Origin: CBFDBF01 sp050293315
Lineage (GTDB): Bacteria > Pseudomonadota > Gammaproteobacteria > Chromatiales > Chromatiaceae
Reading direction: 5' to 3'
Length of the DNA stretch: 64,000 nucleotides
Assembly (NCBI GenBank): GCA_050293315.1
Contig: JBNKMS010000005.1
Location: 17,592-81,591 of the forward strand
Positions 20,507-29,477 of the stretch are shown piece by piece (within the stretch, counting starts at the first letter, position 1; every line of letters begins with the position of its first letter). Both the position numbers and the translations under genes were made by a program. The notes under the pieces are model-generated. The model did not search any database. It was not told where the DNA came from and was given only the letters and a program-made list of their open reading frames with translations.

Positions 20507-21051
20507 GGCTCCCCCTGCAACTTGATAAATAGCGGTCGCAGTTGCCCCTCCCAAACATCTGCATTCAATGGACCTTTGGTAAATTTCCAGCGGATATAGC
20601 CCTTTTTATCGATCAGAAAGGTCTCCGGCGCGCCATATACCCCCAGGTCCATCACTGTCCTGCTATCGGCATCAAACCCGACCATTACAAATGGATTGCC
20701 TTTGCTGGCCAGCATCTGCTGCGCATCCTCTCGCTCCCTATCATTATCGCTTTTCCAGTCAATCCCAAATATAGGAACCCCCTCCTCCTGTGCCAGGTGG
20801 TTAAGATACTCATGCTCATACAAACACACTGGACACCATGTTCCCCAGACATTCAGCAACCAAACCTTGCCCTGCATACTGGAAGAGCTCACCATCTTTT
20901 CGGGATCAAACAGGTCAGGAAGATTGATCTCAGGGGCCTTTTTATTTATCAGCACAGATGGCACATCCCGTGGATTCAGCCCTAACCCGACATAGAGAAA
21001 GGCGAGCACCAGAAAAAAGATTAACAGTGGTAAAAGATGACGTAGCTTCAT
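20503..21051 (-). CDS. ccmG: thiol:disulfide interchange protein CcmG/DsbE
   Basis: A 182-residue thioredoxin-like protein, tethered by an N-terminal helix, that keeps apocytochrome or CcmH cysteines reduced in the periplasm. The active site WGTWCPVCLYEH is present near residue 75, together with the family features GVYGAPETFLIDKKG and a cis-Pro loop. It overlaps both neighbours by 4 nt. Confidence 0.95.
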   Translation of the reverse strand: MKLRHLLPLLIFFLVLAFLYVGLGLNPRDVPSVLINKKAPEINLPDLFDPEKMVSSSSMQGKVWLLNVWGTWCPVCLYEHEYLNHLAQEEGVPIFGIDWKSDNDREREDAQQMLASKGNPFVMVGFDADSRTVMDLGVYGAPETFLIDKKGYIRWKFTKGPLNADVWEGQLRPLFIKLQGEP

Positions 21052-22997
21052 TGCGCCTCTCCAGCTCCGACGGTGGCCTGCCGCGACTTGCGGGCCAGCC
21101 TAAAATAGCGCCGATCTATGGCGGCCAGTAACCCGCCGAGTGACATCAGCAGCCCTCCCATCCAGATCCAGCGGACAAAAGGTTTGTGATAGATACGCAG
21201 ACTCCAGGCGCCCGCATCCCCAAGCGGTTCGCCCAAGGCCACAAACAGATCACGCCACAGACCGGCATCTATTCCCGCCTCGGTCATCGGCATGCCACTC
21301 TTGTAGTTGCGCTTCTCTGGGTACAGCACAGTAACCTGGTTGCCATCCCGCGACACCTCAACCAATCCCCGGGCCGCCGTATAGTTGGCCGCACTGGCTG
21401 CACGCGCGCCCTGGAACAGAAAATCGTAACCGTTCAGATTGTAGCTCTGACCCGGATCGAGGCGGATATCCTTCTCCTGGCTATATATTGAAGATAGGGC
21501 AACCCCCAGCACAAAGACCGCGATCCCGATGTGACCTAGAACCATTCCCCAACCACTCCGGGTGATACTGGAAAGCCCTCCCTGCCCCTTGATCCAGGCC
21601 AGGGTGGTAAAGGTGACCCAGAGGGCCAGAGCCACACTCGCCGCCGCCCACCAGCTGAAGGATGGGGCCAGCAGCAGGACCAGGTGGGGTCCGAGCAACA
21701 GGCTGAGCAGGAGCGATACATAGAGTCTACGCACCAGCCCTGACCCGCTATCATCCCTCCAGCGCAGCAGAGGCCCCACCCCCACCAACAGCACCAGGGG
21801 GATAGAGAGCGGCACGAATACACTCTCAAAATATGGCGGTCCGACCGAGATCTTTCCCACACCGAGGGCATCAAGAATCAGTGGATAGAGGGTCCCCAGC
21901 AGGACACTACAGGCGATCACTACCAGGATGACATTGTTCAGCAGCAGCCCCATCTCACGGGAGAGAGTGGAGAAGTGGACGCTACTTCTAATCTGCGAGG
22001 CACGCCAGGAGTAGAGCAGCAGCGAGCCGCCGATCACCGCCCCGAGAAACAGCAGGATAAAGACACCGCGGGTCGGATCGGTGGCAAACGCGTGTACCGA
22101 GGTCAGCACCCCGGAGCGCACCAGGAACGTCCCCAGCAGACTCAGCGAAAATGCAAAGATGGCCAGCAGCACGGTCCAAGCCTTGAAGGCGCCACGCTTC
22201 TCGGTTACGGCTAGGGAGTGGATCAAGGCAGTACCTACGATCCAGGGCATGAATGAGGCGTTTTCCACCGGGTCCCAGAACCACCAGCCGCCCCAGCCCA
22301 GCTCATAGTAGGCCCACCAGCTCCCGAGGACAATGCCGAGGGTCAGAAAGATCCAGGCCACATTGGTCCAGGGGCGGGACCAGCGGGCCCAGGCCGCATC
22401 TAGCCGCCCACCCAGCATGGCGGCGATGGCAAAGGCGAAGGCGACGGAGAAACCGACATAGCCCATGTAGAGCATAGGTGGATGCAGCGCCAGTCCAGGG
22501 TCCTGCAGCAATGGATTTAGATCGCGCCCCTCGATGGGTGGATTGGGCAGGCGATCAAATGGATTGGAGGTAAACAGCATAAACATCAGAAAGCCGACGC
22601 TCACCAGACCAATCACCCCAACCACGCGGGCCACCATCACCTCCGGCACACTACGGCTGAAGATGGTCACGGCGGTCGTCCAGATGGAGAGCGCAACCGC
22701 CCACAGCAGCAACGACCCCTCATGCGCGCCCCACACCCCGGAGATCAAATAGAGAGTAGGAAGGGCGGTGTTTGAGTTGGTGGCCACATAGCGCACCGAG
22801 AAATCGTGGACCAGAAAGGCGTAGGTGAGACAGCCGAAGGCGATCAACATGAAGAGCATCTGCACCTGCGCCGCCGGTCTGGCCAGCGCCACCCAGGAGG
22901 CAATCCCTTTATGCGCCCCCATGAGCGGCAGGACCGCCTGCACCAGTGCCAGGACCAGTGCCAGGACCAGCGCTACCTGCCCGATCTCCGGGATCAC
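21048..22997 (-). CDS. ccmF: haem lyase CcmF
   Basis: A 649-residue multi-spanning membrane protein of the cytochrome c haem ligation complex. The tryptophan-rich WWD signature is visible in GWGGWWFWDPVENASFMPW near residue 235, with conserved His residues around it. About 14-15 hydrophobic helices are evident. The start is a GTG at 22997 preceded by GGAGGGGGA and overlaps ccmE by 4 nt. The first helix is encoded by a short 12-nt tandem repeat (see findings). Confidence 0.96.
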   Translation of the reverse strand: MIPEIGQVALVLALVLALVQAVLPLMGAHKGIASWVALARPAAQVQMLFMLIAFGCLTYAFLVHDFSVRYVATNSNTALPTLYLISGVWGAHEGSLLLWAVALSIWTTAVTIFSRSVPEVMVARVVGVIGLVSVGFLMFMLFTSNPFDRLPNPPIEGRDLNPLLQDPGLALHPPMLYMGYVGFSVAFAFAIAAMLGGRLDAAWARWSRPWTNVAWIFLTLGIVLGSWWAYYELGWGGWWFWDPVENASFMPWIVGTALIHSLAVTEKRGAFKAWTVLLAIFAFSLSLLGTFLVRSGVLTSVHAFATDPTRGVFILLFLGAVIGGSLLLYSWRASQIRSSVHFSTLSREMGLLLNNVILVVIACSVLLGTLYPLILDALGVGKISVGPPYFESVFVPLSIPLVLLVGVGPLLRWRDDSGSGLVRRLYVSLLLSLLLGPHLVLLLAPSFSWWAAASVALALWVTFTTLAWIKGQGGLSSITRSGWGMVLGHIGIAVFVLGVALSSIYSQEKDIRLDPGQSYNLNGYDFLFQGARAASAANYTAARGLVEVSRDGNQVTVLYPEKRNYKSGMPMTEAGIDAGLWRDLFVALGEPLGDAGAWSLRIYHKPFVRWIWMGGLLMSLGGLLAAIDRRYFRLARKSRQATVGAGEAQ

Positions 22998-23455
22998 TCC
23001 CCCTCCTCCATCACCGCGCTCTTGGAGAGCTCCTGCAGCTTGGCCTCATCCAGGGCCTCCGCCACCTCTGGCGGCATATACTTCTCATCGTGCTTCGCCA
23101 GTACCTGATCTGCTATAAAGACCCCGCTTGGGTCCAACCGGCCCTGGGCAACCGCCCCCTGCCCCTCGGCGAACAGATCCGGGAGGATGCCGGTATAGGC
23201 AACATTTACATCGTGTGCCTTGTCTGTAAGCACAAAGCGTATAGTCAGCTCCTGGCCGCGCTGCAGACTCCCCTCCTTCACCATACCGCCGAGCCTGAAC
23301 AGGTGCCCTTTGGGGGCCTCACCCGCAGCCACCTGGGTAGGTGAGAAGAAGTAGGCCATGTTACTGCCCAGGGCGTTGAATACCAGCCAGCTCACCAACA
23401 GCAGGGCGGCCATCCCGACCAGGAGAAACAGAAATCTTTTATGTCTTGCTCTCAT
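22994..23455 (-). CDS. ccmE: haem chaperone CcmE
   Basis: A 153-residue periplasmic haem chaperone anchored by one N-terminal helix. It starts MRARHKRFLFLLVG as relatives do and contains the OB-fold core FRLGGMVKEGSL and YTGILPDLFAEGQGAVAQG. The haem-binding site is present as VLAKHDEKYMPPEV, with the covalent-binding His near residue 130 and Tyr four residues later. It is adjacent to ccmD. Confidence 0.96.
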   Translation of the reverse strand: MRARHKRFLFLLVGMAALLLVSWLVFNALGSNMAYFFSPTQVAAGEAPKGHLFRLGGMVKEGSLQRGQELTIRFVLTDKAHDVNVAYTGILPDLFAEGQGAVAQGRLDPSGVFIADQVLAKHDEKYMPPEVAEALDEAKLQELSKSAVMEEGE

Positions 23456-23626
23456 CTACTTTTGCGCCTCTCTAATTCGTGCCATACGGGCAATCCGTTG
23501 CAGGATATTACGCCGCCGCTGCCGCAACAGTAGAGGCTCTATAACCATCAGTAGTGCAGTGGCCCCGAACGAGCCCCAGACGTAGAGGGCGTAGCCGCCC
23601 ATATCGAAGAATTCGGCCACGCTCAT
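23456..23626 (-). CDS. ccmD: haem exporter protein CcmD
   Basis: A 56-residue single-helix protein found by reading between ccmC and ccmE. It begins MSVAEFFDMGGYALYVWGS, the usual CcmD pattern, has one membrane helix (about residues 13-33) and a basic tail with RRRN. CcmD joins CcmABC and is needed for release of holo-CcmE. Its ATG at 23626 overlaps the ccmC stop by 4 nt. Confidence 0.93.
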   Translation of the reverse strand: MSVAEFFDMGGYALYVWGSFGATALLMVIEPLLLRQRRRNILQRIARMARIREAQK

Positions 23627-24372
23627 CTGCCCTCTCCCGCTATCTCGTTCACCCAGGTGGTCTCTCTCTCCCGCTCCAGGATGATACTGCGGACACGACT
23701 CATCGCGGTGGCAATGGCATAGGCCCAGAAGCCGAAGGTCATGATCAACATAGTGGCCAACATGGTCTCTCCCATGCTGGATCCTGTCCCCATACCGACT
23801 GAGGCGCCCTGGTGCAGGGTGTTCCACCACTTCACCGAGTAGTAGATGATCGGCACATTGACCACACCCACCAGCACCAGGATGGCCCCGGCGCGATCGG
23901 CACGACGAGGATCATCGATCGCCGACTGCAGGGCGATAAACCCAAGGTAGAGAAACAACAGGATCAGGTCAGAGGTAAGCCTGGCATCCCATACCCACCA
24001 GGCGCCCCACATCGGCTTACCCCAGAAGGCCCCGGTCCAGAGGGCGAGGAAGGTAAACATGGCTCCGGTAGGGGCCAGCGCCGCAGCCATCATGGCCGAC
24101 AGGCGGGTATTGAACACTAGGCCGAAACCTGACCAGACCGCCATCACCACATAGATAAACATCGACATCCAGGCCGCAGGGACATGTACAAAGATAATGC
24201 GGTAACCCTCACCCTGCTTGTAGTCAGTGGGGGCCACAAAGAAGCTCATATAGAGTCCGACCGCGATCAGCACCACCGTGATCAGCGTGGCCCAGCGGGC
24301 GATACTGCCGGCCAACGGATAGAAGGTGGCCGGAGATGAGAATCTAAACAGATTTACCAGACGTGAACTCAT
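23623..24372 (-). CDS. ccmC: haem transporter subunit CcmC
   Basis: A 249-residue six-helix membrane protein that loads haem onto CcmE. The WWD-type motif appears as MWGAWWVWDARLTSDLIL near residue 120, flanked by conserved His residues in HVPAAWMS (about 65) and the later segment SVKWWNTLHQG. It overlaps ccmD by 4 nt and lies 42 nt after ccmB. Confidence 0.96.
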   Translation of the reverse strand: MSSRLVNLFRFSSPATFYPLAGSIARWATLITVVLIAVGLYMSFFVAPTDYKQGEGYRIIFVHVPAAWMSMFIYVVMAVWSGFGLVFNTRLSAMMAAALAPTGAMFTFLALWTGAFWGKPMWGAWWVWDARLTSDLILLFLYLGFIALQSAIDDPRRADRAGAILVLVGVVNVPIIYYSVKWWNTLHQGASVGMGTGSSMGETMLATMLIMTFGFWAYAIATAMSRVRSIILERERETTWVNEIAGEGR

Positions 24373-24414
24373 AATAATTATCTAAATCCAGATGTCTTGC
24401 TTGTACACCAAAAC

Positions 24415-25083
24415 CTATTCAACAGAGATCCGCAACGCCGCTGCCACCGCCAGTGGCGCCAACAGCAGTGCCATCACCACGATGGCGGCCAACATAAAGA
24501 TATGGCCCTCGCCCCCCAGACCGGAGACTGTGGCCTCAACCGCGCCGGCACCGAATATCAGCACCGGGACCATCAGCGGCAGCACCAACAGGGAGACCAG
24601 CACCCCGCCGCTACGCAGCCCCAGGATCAGGGCGGCACCGATGGCGCCTATAAGACTAAGCGCCGGGGTCCCCAGCAGTAGGGTCACCACCAGCGCCTGC
24701 AGCGCCTCGCCAGAGAGATCATACTGTATACCGAGCAGCGGCGATATCAGCACCAGCGGCAACCCGGTTACCAGCCAGTGGGCCATGATCTTGCCCAATA
24801 CCAACAGCGAGAGAGGCTGCGGTGTCAGCAGCATCTGCTCCAGGGTGCCATCGGCAAAATCTATCGCGAACAGCCGCTCCAGCGCCAGCATAGAGGCCAA
24901 CAGCGCCGCCACCCAGACTACCCCCGGTGCGATCAGCCGCAGTGTATCCAACTCCGGGCCTATCCCCAGCGGAAACAGGCTGACCACGATGACAAAAAAG
25001 AACAGGGTGGTAAAGATATCGGTGCGCCGACGCATCGCCAGGGTGAGATCCCGCCTGATGATGGTGAGAAATGCAGCGAACAT
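24415..25083 (-). CDS. ccmB: haem exporter permease CcmB
   Basis: A 222-residue ABC-type permease with six hydrophobic helices. The segment FADGTLEQMLLTPQPL near residue 75 and the start IIRRDLTLAMRRR match CcmB. It pairs with the CcmA ATPase; the ATG shares one nucleotide with the ccmA stop codon (TGATG). Confidence 0.95.
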   Translation of the reverse strand: MFAAFLTIIRRDLTLAMRRRTDIFTTLFFFVIVVSLFPLGIGPELDTLRLIAPGVVWVAALLASMLALERLFAIDFADGTLEQMLLTPQPLSLLVLGKIMAHWLVTGLPLVLISPLLGIQYDLSGEALQALVVTLLLGTPALSLIGAIGAALILGLRSGGVLVSLLVLPLMVPVLIFGAGAVEATVSGLGGEGHIFMLAAIVVMALLLAPLAVAAALRISVE

Positions 25084-25715
25084 CAGAGATCACCCTCCCG
25101 CTTACCCAGCTGCAGCCGCTTTACCTCTCCACTGGTCAGGGCGACCTCCTGGTGGGTCGTCAGAATAACCATACCGCCACCATCTACATGCCCCTTGATC
25201 ACCCTCTGCAGCAGCTCCAGCGCAGAGCTGTCGAGGGCGCTGAACGGCTCATCCAGGACCCAGAGCCTGCAGCTGTTCAGCAGCAGACGCGCCAGGGCGA
25301 CACGCCGCTTCTGTCCCTGCGACAACACCTTGACCGGCAGGTCCTCACGCCCCTGCAGACCCATCTGTCCCAGGGCGTCCCACGCCTGCTCTTGTGTTAT
25401 CGACAGCCCGTCCAGCCGTGATGCGACCTGCAGGTTCTCCAGCCCGGTGAGGTCATCCTTGATCCCGTTCAGATGGCCGATATAGAGCAGATTGCGGCTA
25501 AACTCCTCCCGCAGGCTGTAGATACTCTCTCCCTCCCAGCGCACCTCGCCCTCGGTCGGCTGGATTAGGCCGCATACGGTGCGCATCAGGGTGGTCTTGC
25601 CACTGCCGTTATGGCCATGCAGATAGAGCAGCTCCCCCGGCTGCAAGGTAAAGCCTAGTCCGCTGAACAGACGGTAGTCACCCCGCTGACATTCAAGATT
25701 GAGGACTTCAAGCAT
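25083..25715 (-). CDS. ccmA: haem exporter ATP-binding protein CcmA
   Basis: A 210-residue ABC ATPase whose ATP hydrolysis drives release of haem-loaded CcmE. Walker A is GHNGSGKTTLMR, the signature is VKVLSQGQKRRVALARLLL, and Walker B is LWVLDEPFSALD, followed by the switch His in LTTHQEV. I use the ATG at 25715 (MLEVLNLECQRGDYRLF); a longer frame to 25811 would overlap rdgB and adds unrelated residues. It is the first gene of the ccmABCDEFGHI operon. Confidence 0.96.
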   Translation of the reverse strand: MLEVLNLECQRGDYRLFSGLGFTLQPGELLYLHGHNGSGKTTLMRTVCGLIQPTEGEVRWEGESIYSLREEFSRNLLYIGHLNGIKDDLTGLENLQVASRLDGLSITQEQAWDALGQMGLQGREDLPVKVLSQGQKRRVALARLLLNSCRLWVLDEPFSALDSSALELLQRVIKGHVDGGGMVILTTHQEVALTSGEVKRLQLGKREGDL

Positions 25716-25804
25716 CGACCCGGTGGCACCTGTGCAATAGAATTGAGCAATTGTACACGCCGGGCAGTTGTTGCCCAACCTACATAATCTAAGGAATAAC
25801 TTAT

Positions 25805-26413
25805 ATGCCACAGCATCGTATCGTCCTCGCCAGCAATAATGCAGGCAAGGTCCGGGAGATCGGCCAGCTCCTGGCCTCCCAGCAGATTGAGATCATCCCC
25901 CAGCGGGAGTTTGCGGTCGAGGATATTGAGGAGACCGGCCTCACCTTTGTCGAGAACGCCATCCTCAAGGCGCGCCATGCAGCCGAGCAGAGCGGCCTAC
26001 CGGCAATTGCCGACGACTCCGGGATTGAGGTGGACGCACTGAAAGGTGCCCCCGGCATCTACTCCGCCCGCTATGCCGGTGAGGGTGCCGATGACCAGGC
26101 CAACAACGATAAACTTCTGCAAGAGCTTGAGGGGCTGCCCGACGAACAGCGCAGTGCCCGCTTCCAGTGCCTGCTGGTATATATGCGCCATGCAGCAGAC
26201 CCCACCCCGCTCATCTGCCAGGGCACCTGGGAGGGGCGTATACTGACAGCGCCACAGGGCGACAACGGCTTCGGCTATGATCCACTGTTCTGGGTGCCGA
26301 CCGAGGGCTGCTCCTCTGCCGAACTGGATCCCGAGGTAAAGAACCGTCTCAGCCATCGCGGCCAGGCGCTACGCCTGCTACTTACCAACATAGCCAACCT
26401 GCAGAGTGAATAA
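25805..26413 (+). CDS. rdgB: XTP/dITP diphosphatase (RdgB/HAM1 family)
   Basis: A 202-residue house-cleaning enzyme that hydrolyses non-canonical purine nucleoside triphosphates. Motifs seen are [13 protein letters not shown], the block [20 protein letters not shown] with [24 protein letters not shown] and [14 protein letters not shown], with SHRGQA at the end. It is divergent from ccmA with about 90 nt between start codons, and its stop overlaps the next start (TAATG). Confidence 0.96.
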   Translation: MPQHRIVLASNNAGKVREIGQLLASQQIEIIPQREFAVEDIEETGLTFVENAILKARHAAEQSGLPAIADDSGIEVDALKGAPGIYSARYAGEGADDQANNDKLLQELEGLPDEQRSARFQCLLVYMRHAADPTPLICQGTWEGRILTAPQGDNGFGYDPLFWVPTEGCSSAELDPEVKNRLSHRGQALRLLLTNIANLQSE

Positions 26414-26787
26414 TGCAAGAGACACTCATTATAATCGGCGGCATCTTCACAGTAACACTGATTATTTTTCACCTGCTGTTTTGGCGCCTGTTCAATTGGC
26501 CGGAGTCACTGCAGGGCACTAACTACGTAAACCGGGCAACTATTCAGGTCCTGAATATAAGCATCACCTTTATATTCGTTATCTTCGCCTATATCTCCTT
26601 TGCCCACACCCAAGAGCTGCTGACTACGCCGCTGGGTAGAACTTTGTTGTTCTTGATATCGTCTCTATGGCTGTTCCGAACACTACAGCAAATCATCTTC
26701 TACAAATTCAGACACCCGGCATCCATCGGCCTGACACTCTTTTTCCTCACCGGGGCCTTTCTATACGGCCTGCCACTCATCATATAG
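26413..26787 (+). CDS. small four-helix membrane protein coupled to rdgB
   Basis: A 124-residue protein with four clear hydrophobic helices (about residues 5-25, 45-67, 76-95 and 102-122) and almost no soluble part. The start overlaps the rdgB stop (TAATG), so it is translated from the same message. I do not recognise a characterised family. A role in transport or in membrane sensing cannot be separated on sequence alone. Confidence 0.75.
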   Translation: MQETLIIIGGIFTVTLIIFHLLFWRLFNWPESLQGTNYVNRATIQVLNISITFIFVIFAYISFAHTQELLTTPLGRTLLFLISSLWLFRTLQQIIFYKFRHPASIGLTLFFLTGAFLYGLPLII

Positions 26788-26907
26788 CAGGGCCCTGCTC
26801 GAACACAGAACAGCAATGCAACAGCGCTTGATTTTGGGAAGGGCATGTACGATTATGCATGACAACCCCTCATATCGGCAGGATGCTTCTTATGGAAAAA
26901 GAGAGAT

Positions 26908-27279
26908 ATGAAATACTTTAAATTTTATTTTGTCACCTCAATTATCGTTGGCATACTCCAGATTATAGATGGTGTTATCTTGGCATCCTCATCAGATATT
27001 GGAGTTATCAATATAGCGGTTGCACTTCTTGAAATGCTTTGGGTTATATTTTCAATTATTGCAATCATTAAGGTCAACAAATCAAAATACGTGCCTATAA
27101 CATATGTTGCTTACAATCTACTAGGCTGGTGTTATGGAGCGTATCTATCTTTTCACGCACTAAACACAGAGCAATCGATTATGCCATTGTGGTTTGCTGT
27201 ATTTGGCTTATGTTTTGGCTGCTATTTTGCAACTGTAAGTTATTTAGCATTAAAACAGCATGGCGTCATAAATGCTTAA
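26908..27279 (+). CDS. hypothetical four-helix membrane protein
   Basis: A 123-residue protein with four predicted membrane helices and short polar loops. The gene is AT-rich compared with rdgB and the ccm operon, and is the first of a run of such genes up to 30402. GAGAGAT sits just before the ATG. The stop lies within GCTTAAC, which matches the integron R-prime-prime core consensus RYYYAAC, but no full attC fold follows at once. Function unknown. Confidence 0.65.
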   Translation: MKYFKFYFVTSIIVGILQIIDGVILASSSDIGVINIAVALLEMLWVIFSIIAIIKVNKSKYVPITYVAYNLLGWCYGAYLSFHALNTEQSIMPLWFAVFGLCFGCYFATVSYLALKQHGVINA

Positions 27280-27320
27280 CAATACGAAGAGTTGGAAAAA
27301 TTATGCACGCAGGAATAGCC

Positions 27321-27752
27321 ATGAATAAAGCCAATGCTGACGCGTGGAATATTGCGGAAGGGAAACATAATGGCTATCCATCCCAAATAAGATACAGACC
27401 AAAGTTAAATTTAGAGCATCTTCAGTCAAAATTCCCTAAATTGCTCACTGCGATATGGGAATACGAATCAAATAAGACAAATAATCATCTTCCTTGCCCA
27501 GAAGTTTACGACTCTATGCAGAGTTTCGAGACAAAGCTTACTGACAGCCTCGAAGAAAAAGATGCGGGTGTAATAACCTTTATTTTCACATCAAACGGCC
27601 AAAGAAAGTTTTGTTTTTATGTGAATGACATAGATATAGTAACTAATATTCTAAATACGGTAATTGAACCAGGTTTACCAATTCAATTAACTGTTGAAGA
27701 AGATAAAGAGTGGCAAGAGTTTAAAAGCATATTGGATATTATTGATGAATAA
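27321..27752 (+). CDS. DUF695-like hypothetical protein
   Basis: A 143-residue soluble protein. The pattern of an N-terminal WNIAEG..NGYPSQIRYRP strand, a middle helix, and a second strand region with TSNGQRKFCFYVNDID resembles DUF695 proteins; this is my recognition of the pattern, not a search result. I take the ATG at 27321, which has AGGAAT upstream; an ATG at 27303 and a longer upstream frame overlapping the previous gene are also open. The DNA is AT-rich. DUF695 proteins have no established activity. Confidence 0.6.
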   Translation: MNKANADAWNIAEGKHNGYPSQIRYRPKLNLEHLQSKFPKLLTAIWEYESNKTNNHLPCPEVYDSMQSFETKLTDSLEEKDAGVITFIFTSNGQRKFCFYVNDIDIVTNILNTVIEPGLPIQLTVEEDKEWQEFKSILDIIDE

Positions 27753-27755
27753 TGC

Positions 27756-27817
27756 GCATAACAATGTACACCTGAGGGGCGTCGCGCTCCGCCTTGCCCC
27801 CTATTCAAACGTAATAT
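27756..27817 (+). other. attC-like palindromic sequence
   Basis: Immediately after the DUF695-like gene comes GCATAAC, then a stem GAGGGGC / GCCCCCT around a 15-nt GC-rich loop, then GTAATAT. Total length (62 nt) and spacing resemble an integron attC site with a decayed right core (GTTRRRY expected). It could be a relic of cassette integration, or simply an intergenic hairpin. Confidence 0.3.
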
Positions 27818-27823
27818 AATGAT

Positions 27824-28264
27824 ATGAAAGGAATCGTAATTATAATTTTATTTTTTACACCACTGGCATATGCCGGTGAATATGTATTAATAAGCCAACC
27901 AGATTCACAGGAATTGGTAGAGCAATGCTCAAGGGATGCCCCAGTAATTGAAGGCACATGGAGCCCTACAAAAGCAGAAATTGAGGAGCTAGAGGCCGAC
28001 CTACATAAACTAAAGGAGATAGATGCAACTGGCTGTTGCGGATCAGGGAAATTAGATGGAGATCCAACAGATTACTACCGCCAATACGCTGGCATTATTG
28101 TAAAAGGCAAAAAATATATATACATAAATTCTGTTCCAGATGAATGGCATGGCTCAAAACACAAGCCACAGGTTGTGTGTGACGGAGGCAAGTATTTTTG
28201 GGGCGCGGTGTATGACCCAGATACTAAGAAATTCAGCAATCTGGCATTTAATGGAGAGGCCTAA
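27824..28264 (+). CDS. hypothetical exported protein
   Basis: A 146-residue protein with a short Sec signal peptide ending at AYA-G (about residues 1-17). The mature part has a Cys pair in ATGCCGSG near residue 71 and further Cys residues at about 36 and 125, so periplasmic disulfides are likely. No family was recognised. The gene belongs to the AT-rich plus-strand cluster and has its own short upstream gap holding the attC-like hairpin. Confidence 0.65.
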   Translation: MKGIVIIILFFTPLAYAGEYVLISQPDSQELVEQCSRDAPVIEGTWSPTKAEIEELEADLHKLKEIDATGCCGSGKLDGDPTDYYRQYAGIIVKGKKYIYINSVPDEWHGSKHKPQVVCDGGKYFWGAVYDPDTKKFSNLAFNGEA

Positions 28265-28352
28265 ACTTTATAAAACCAGCAAAGCCTGGGTATAGGGCGG
28301 CATCAATAGAAGGAGGCGCATCAATTTCTTTCGGAGAACGGATGCCTAGAAG

Positions 28353-28808
28353 ATGAAAAAGATATCAGGATCAACTTTCTACTTTAAAAAGCTATTCCCG
28401 ACGCTGTGGTTTGGCTTTTTAGCAATATTTTTCGTCACGTCATTATCTGCTGGTGCGGCAGAAGAACCTATTATGTTTCTGGTCATGCCCGTTTTTATGG
28501 GACTGTTCGGGTATTTCTTTTTTAAAAAAATGCTATGGGATCTGGCCGATGAAGTATATGACGAAGGTGAATCATTACTGTTTCGCAAGGGCAACAAAGA
28601 ACAGAGGGTGCATCTCAAAGAGATTATCAACATAAGCTACGCCCAGTTTAACTCACCGGAGAGAGTAGTCTTACAGGTTCGATCAGATGGCGCTATCGGC
28701 AAGGAGCTGGCTTTTATGCCCCCGATGAGATTCAATTTTTTCTCGAAAAACCCTCTTGTAACGGAACTGATCGAGAGAGTGGATCGCGCTAGAAACACCT
28801 ACAAGTAA
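28353..28808 (+). CDS. hypothetical membrane protein with PH-like C-terminal part
   Basis: A 151-residue protein. Two hydrophobic helices (about residues 13-33 and 41-60) are followed by a soluble domain with a predicted beta-rich pattern (LLFRKGNKEQRVHLKEIINI, ERVVLQVR, then a final helix). This resembles bacterial PH-like membrane proteins, but I cannot name a family. No clear coupling to its neighbours. Confidence 0.6.
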   Translation: MKKISGSTFYFKKLFPTLWFGFLAIFFVTSLSAGAAEEPIMFLVMPVFMGLFGYFFFKKMLWDLADEVYDEGESLLFRKGNKEQRVHLKEIINISYAQFNSPERVVLQVRSDGAIGKELAFMPPMRFNFFSKNPLVTELIERVDRARNTYK

Positions 28809-28887
28809 GGAGACGCGAGAGATAGAGCAATCACAAATCATACCGCACCCTCTTTTGTGATAGGGCCGAATTATAGCTAGAACTAAA

Positions 28888-29346
28888 ATGGAGAAACGAA
28901 TGTTCGATCTTATAAAAAAGCATTTTGCGACATTTGTCCAAGGGACAATGTTTGGCTTTGGGTTTTGTCTTGCGGCATGGATATTATTCTTTATCTTTCA
29001 AGGGGTACAGCACAGCCCATCAGATACACAACATGAGACTAATAGTGAATCGGTAATAACAAAGAAAGAATCGTCAATTTCATTTCATGATGTAGAAGAG
29101 ATAGAACGCAACAATCGCACCTATTTTATTGGCACAGTTAAGAATAATGGCTCATCCACAAAGAACAGCACCTCCATTGAGATCAATTTATTCTATAAAG
29201 GAAAATTTGTTGACCAATATTCAACCTATTTAAGCGGTAATCTAGAACCAGGTGAAGAGAGATATTTTAAAATATCTTGTGGGTGTAAAAATGAGCCTCC
29301 AGCAAAGCACGATAGCTACAAAATAAGATCTATTGGTGATTTTTAG
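28888..29346 (+). CDS. hypothetical membrane-anchored protein with FxLYD-like domain
   Basis: A 152-residue protein with one N-terminal membrane helix (about residues 17-38), a polar linker, then a beta-sandwich-like segment (ERNNRTYFIGTVKNNGSST..., INLFYKGKFVDQY, NLEPGEERYFKISC). The pattern of comparing bound and free forms of a strand is typical of FxLYD or DUF3426-like domains. An internal ATG at 28900 could also be the start. The function is unknown. Confidence 0.6.
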   Translation: MEKRMFDLIKKHFATFVQGTMFGFGFCLAAWILFFIFQGVQHSPSDTQHETNSESVITKKESSISFHDVEEIERNNRTYFIGTVKNNGSSTKNSTSIEINLFYKGKFVDQYSTYLSGNLEPGEERYFKISCGCKNEPPAKHDSYKIRSIGDF

Positions 29347-29422
29347 GTTAAGGAAAATTGGTTCGCAACAGATATTTCGCTAATATTAGCAATAATTGTG
29401 CGCTGATCCAGATATTCTCTGT

Positions 29423-29473
29423 AGCTCACTGGGGTACCACTTTACTGTGCGCCCCTCGCCTAAGACGTTAGCC
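29423..29473 (+). other. second attC-like sequence before the STM3941-like gene
   Basis: The 131-nt gap before 29478 ends in CGCCTAAGACGTTAGCC, close to the right end of integron attC sites (GTTRRRY with an extra base nearby), just five nt before the next ATG. A possible left core AGCTCAC at 29423 pairs imperfectly, and GGGG / CCCC can form an inner stem. It is short (51 nt) and imperfect, so the call is tentative. Confidence 0.3.
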
Positions 29474-29477
29474 ATGC

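Noticed and set aside
26786..26799. Perfect palindrome AGCAGGGCCCTGCT after the rdgB-linked membrane gene
   Set aside because: No loop and no T-run follow, so it is not a convincing terminator; kept only as a note.
27129..27320. N-terminal extension of the DUF695-like gene
   Set aside because: It overlaps the preceding membrane protein gene in another frame; the ATG at 27321 has a good ribosome site.
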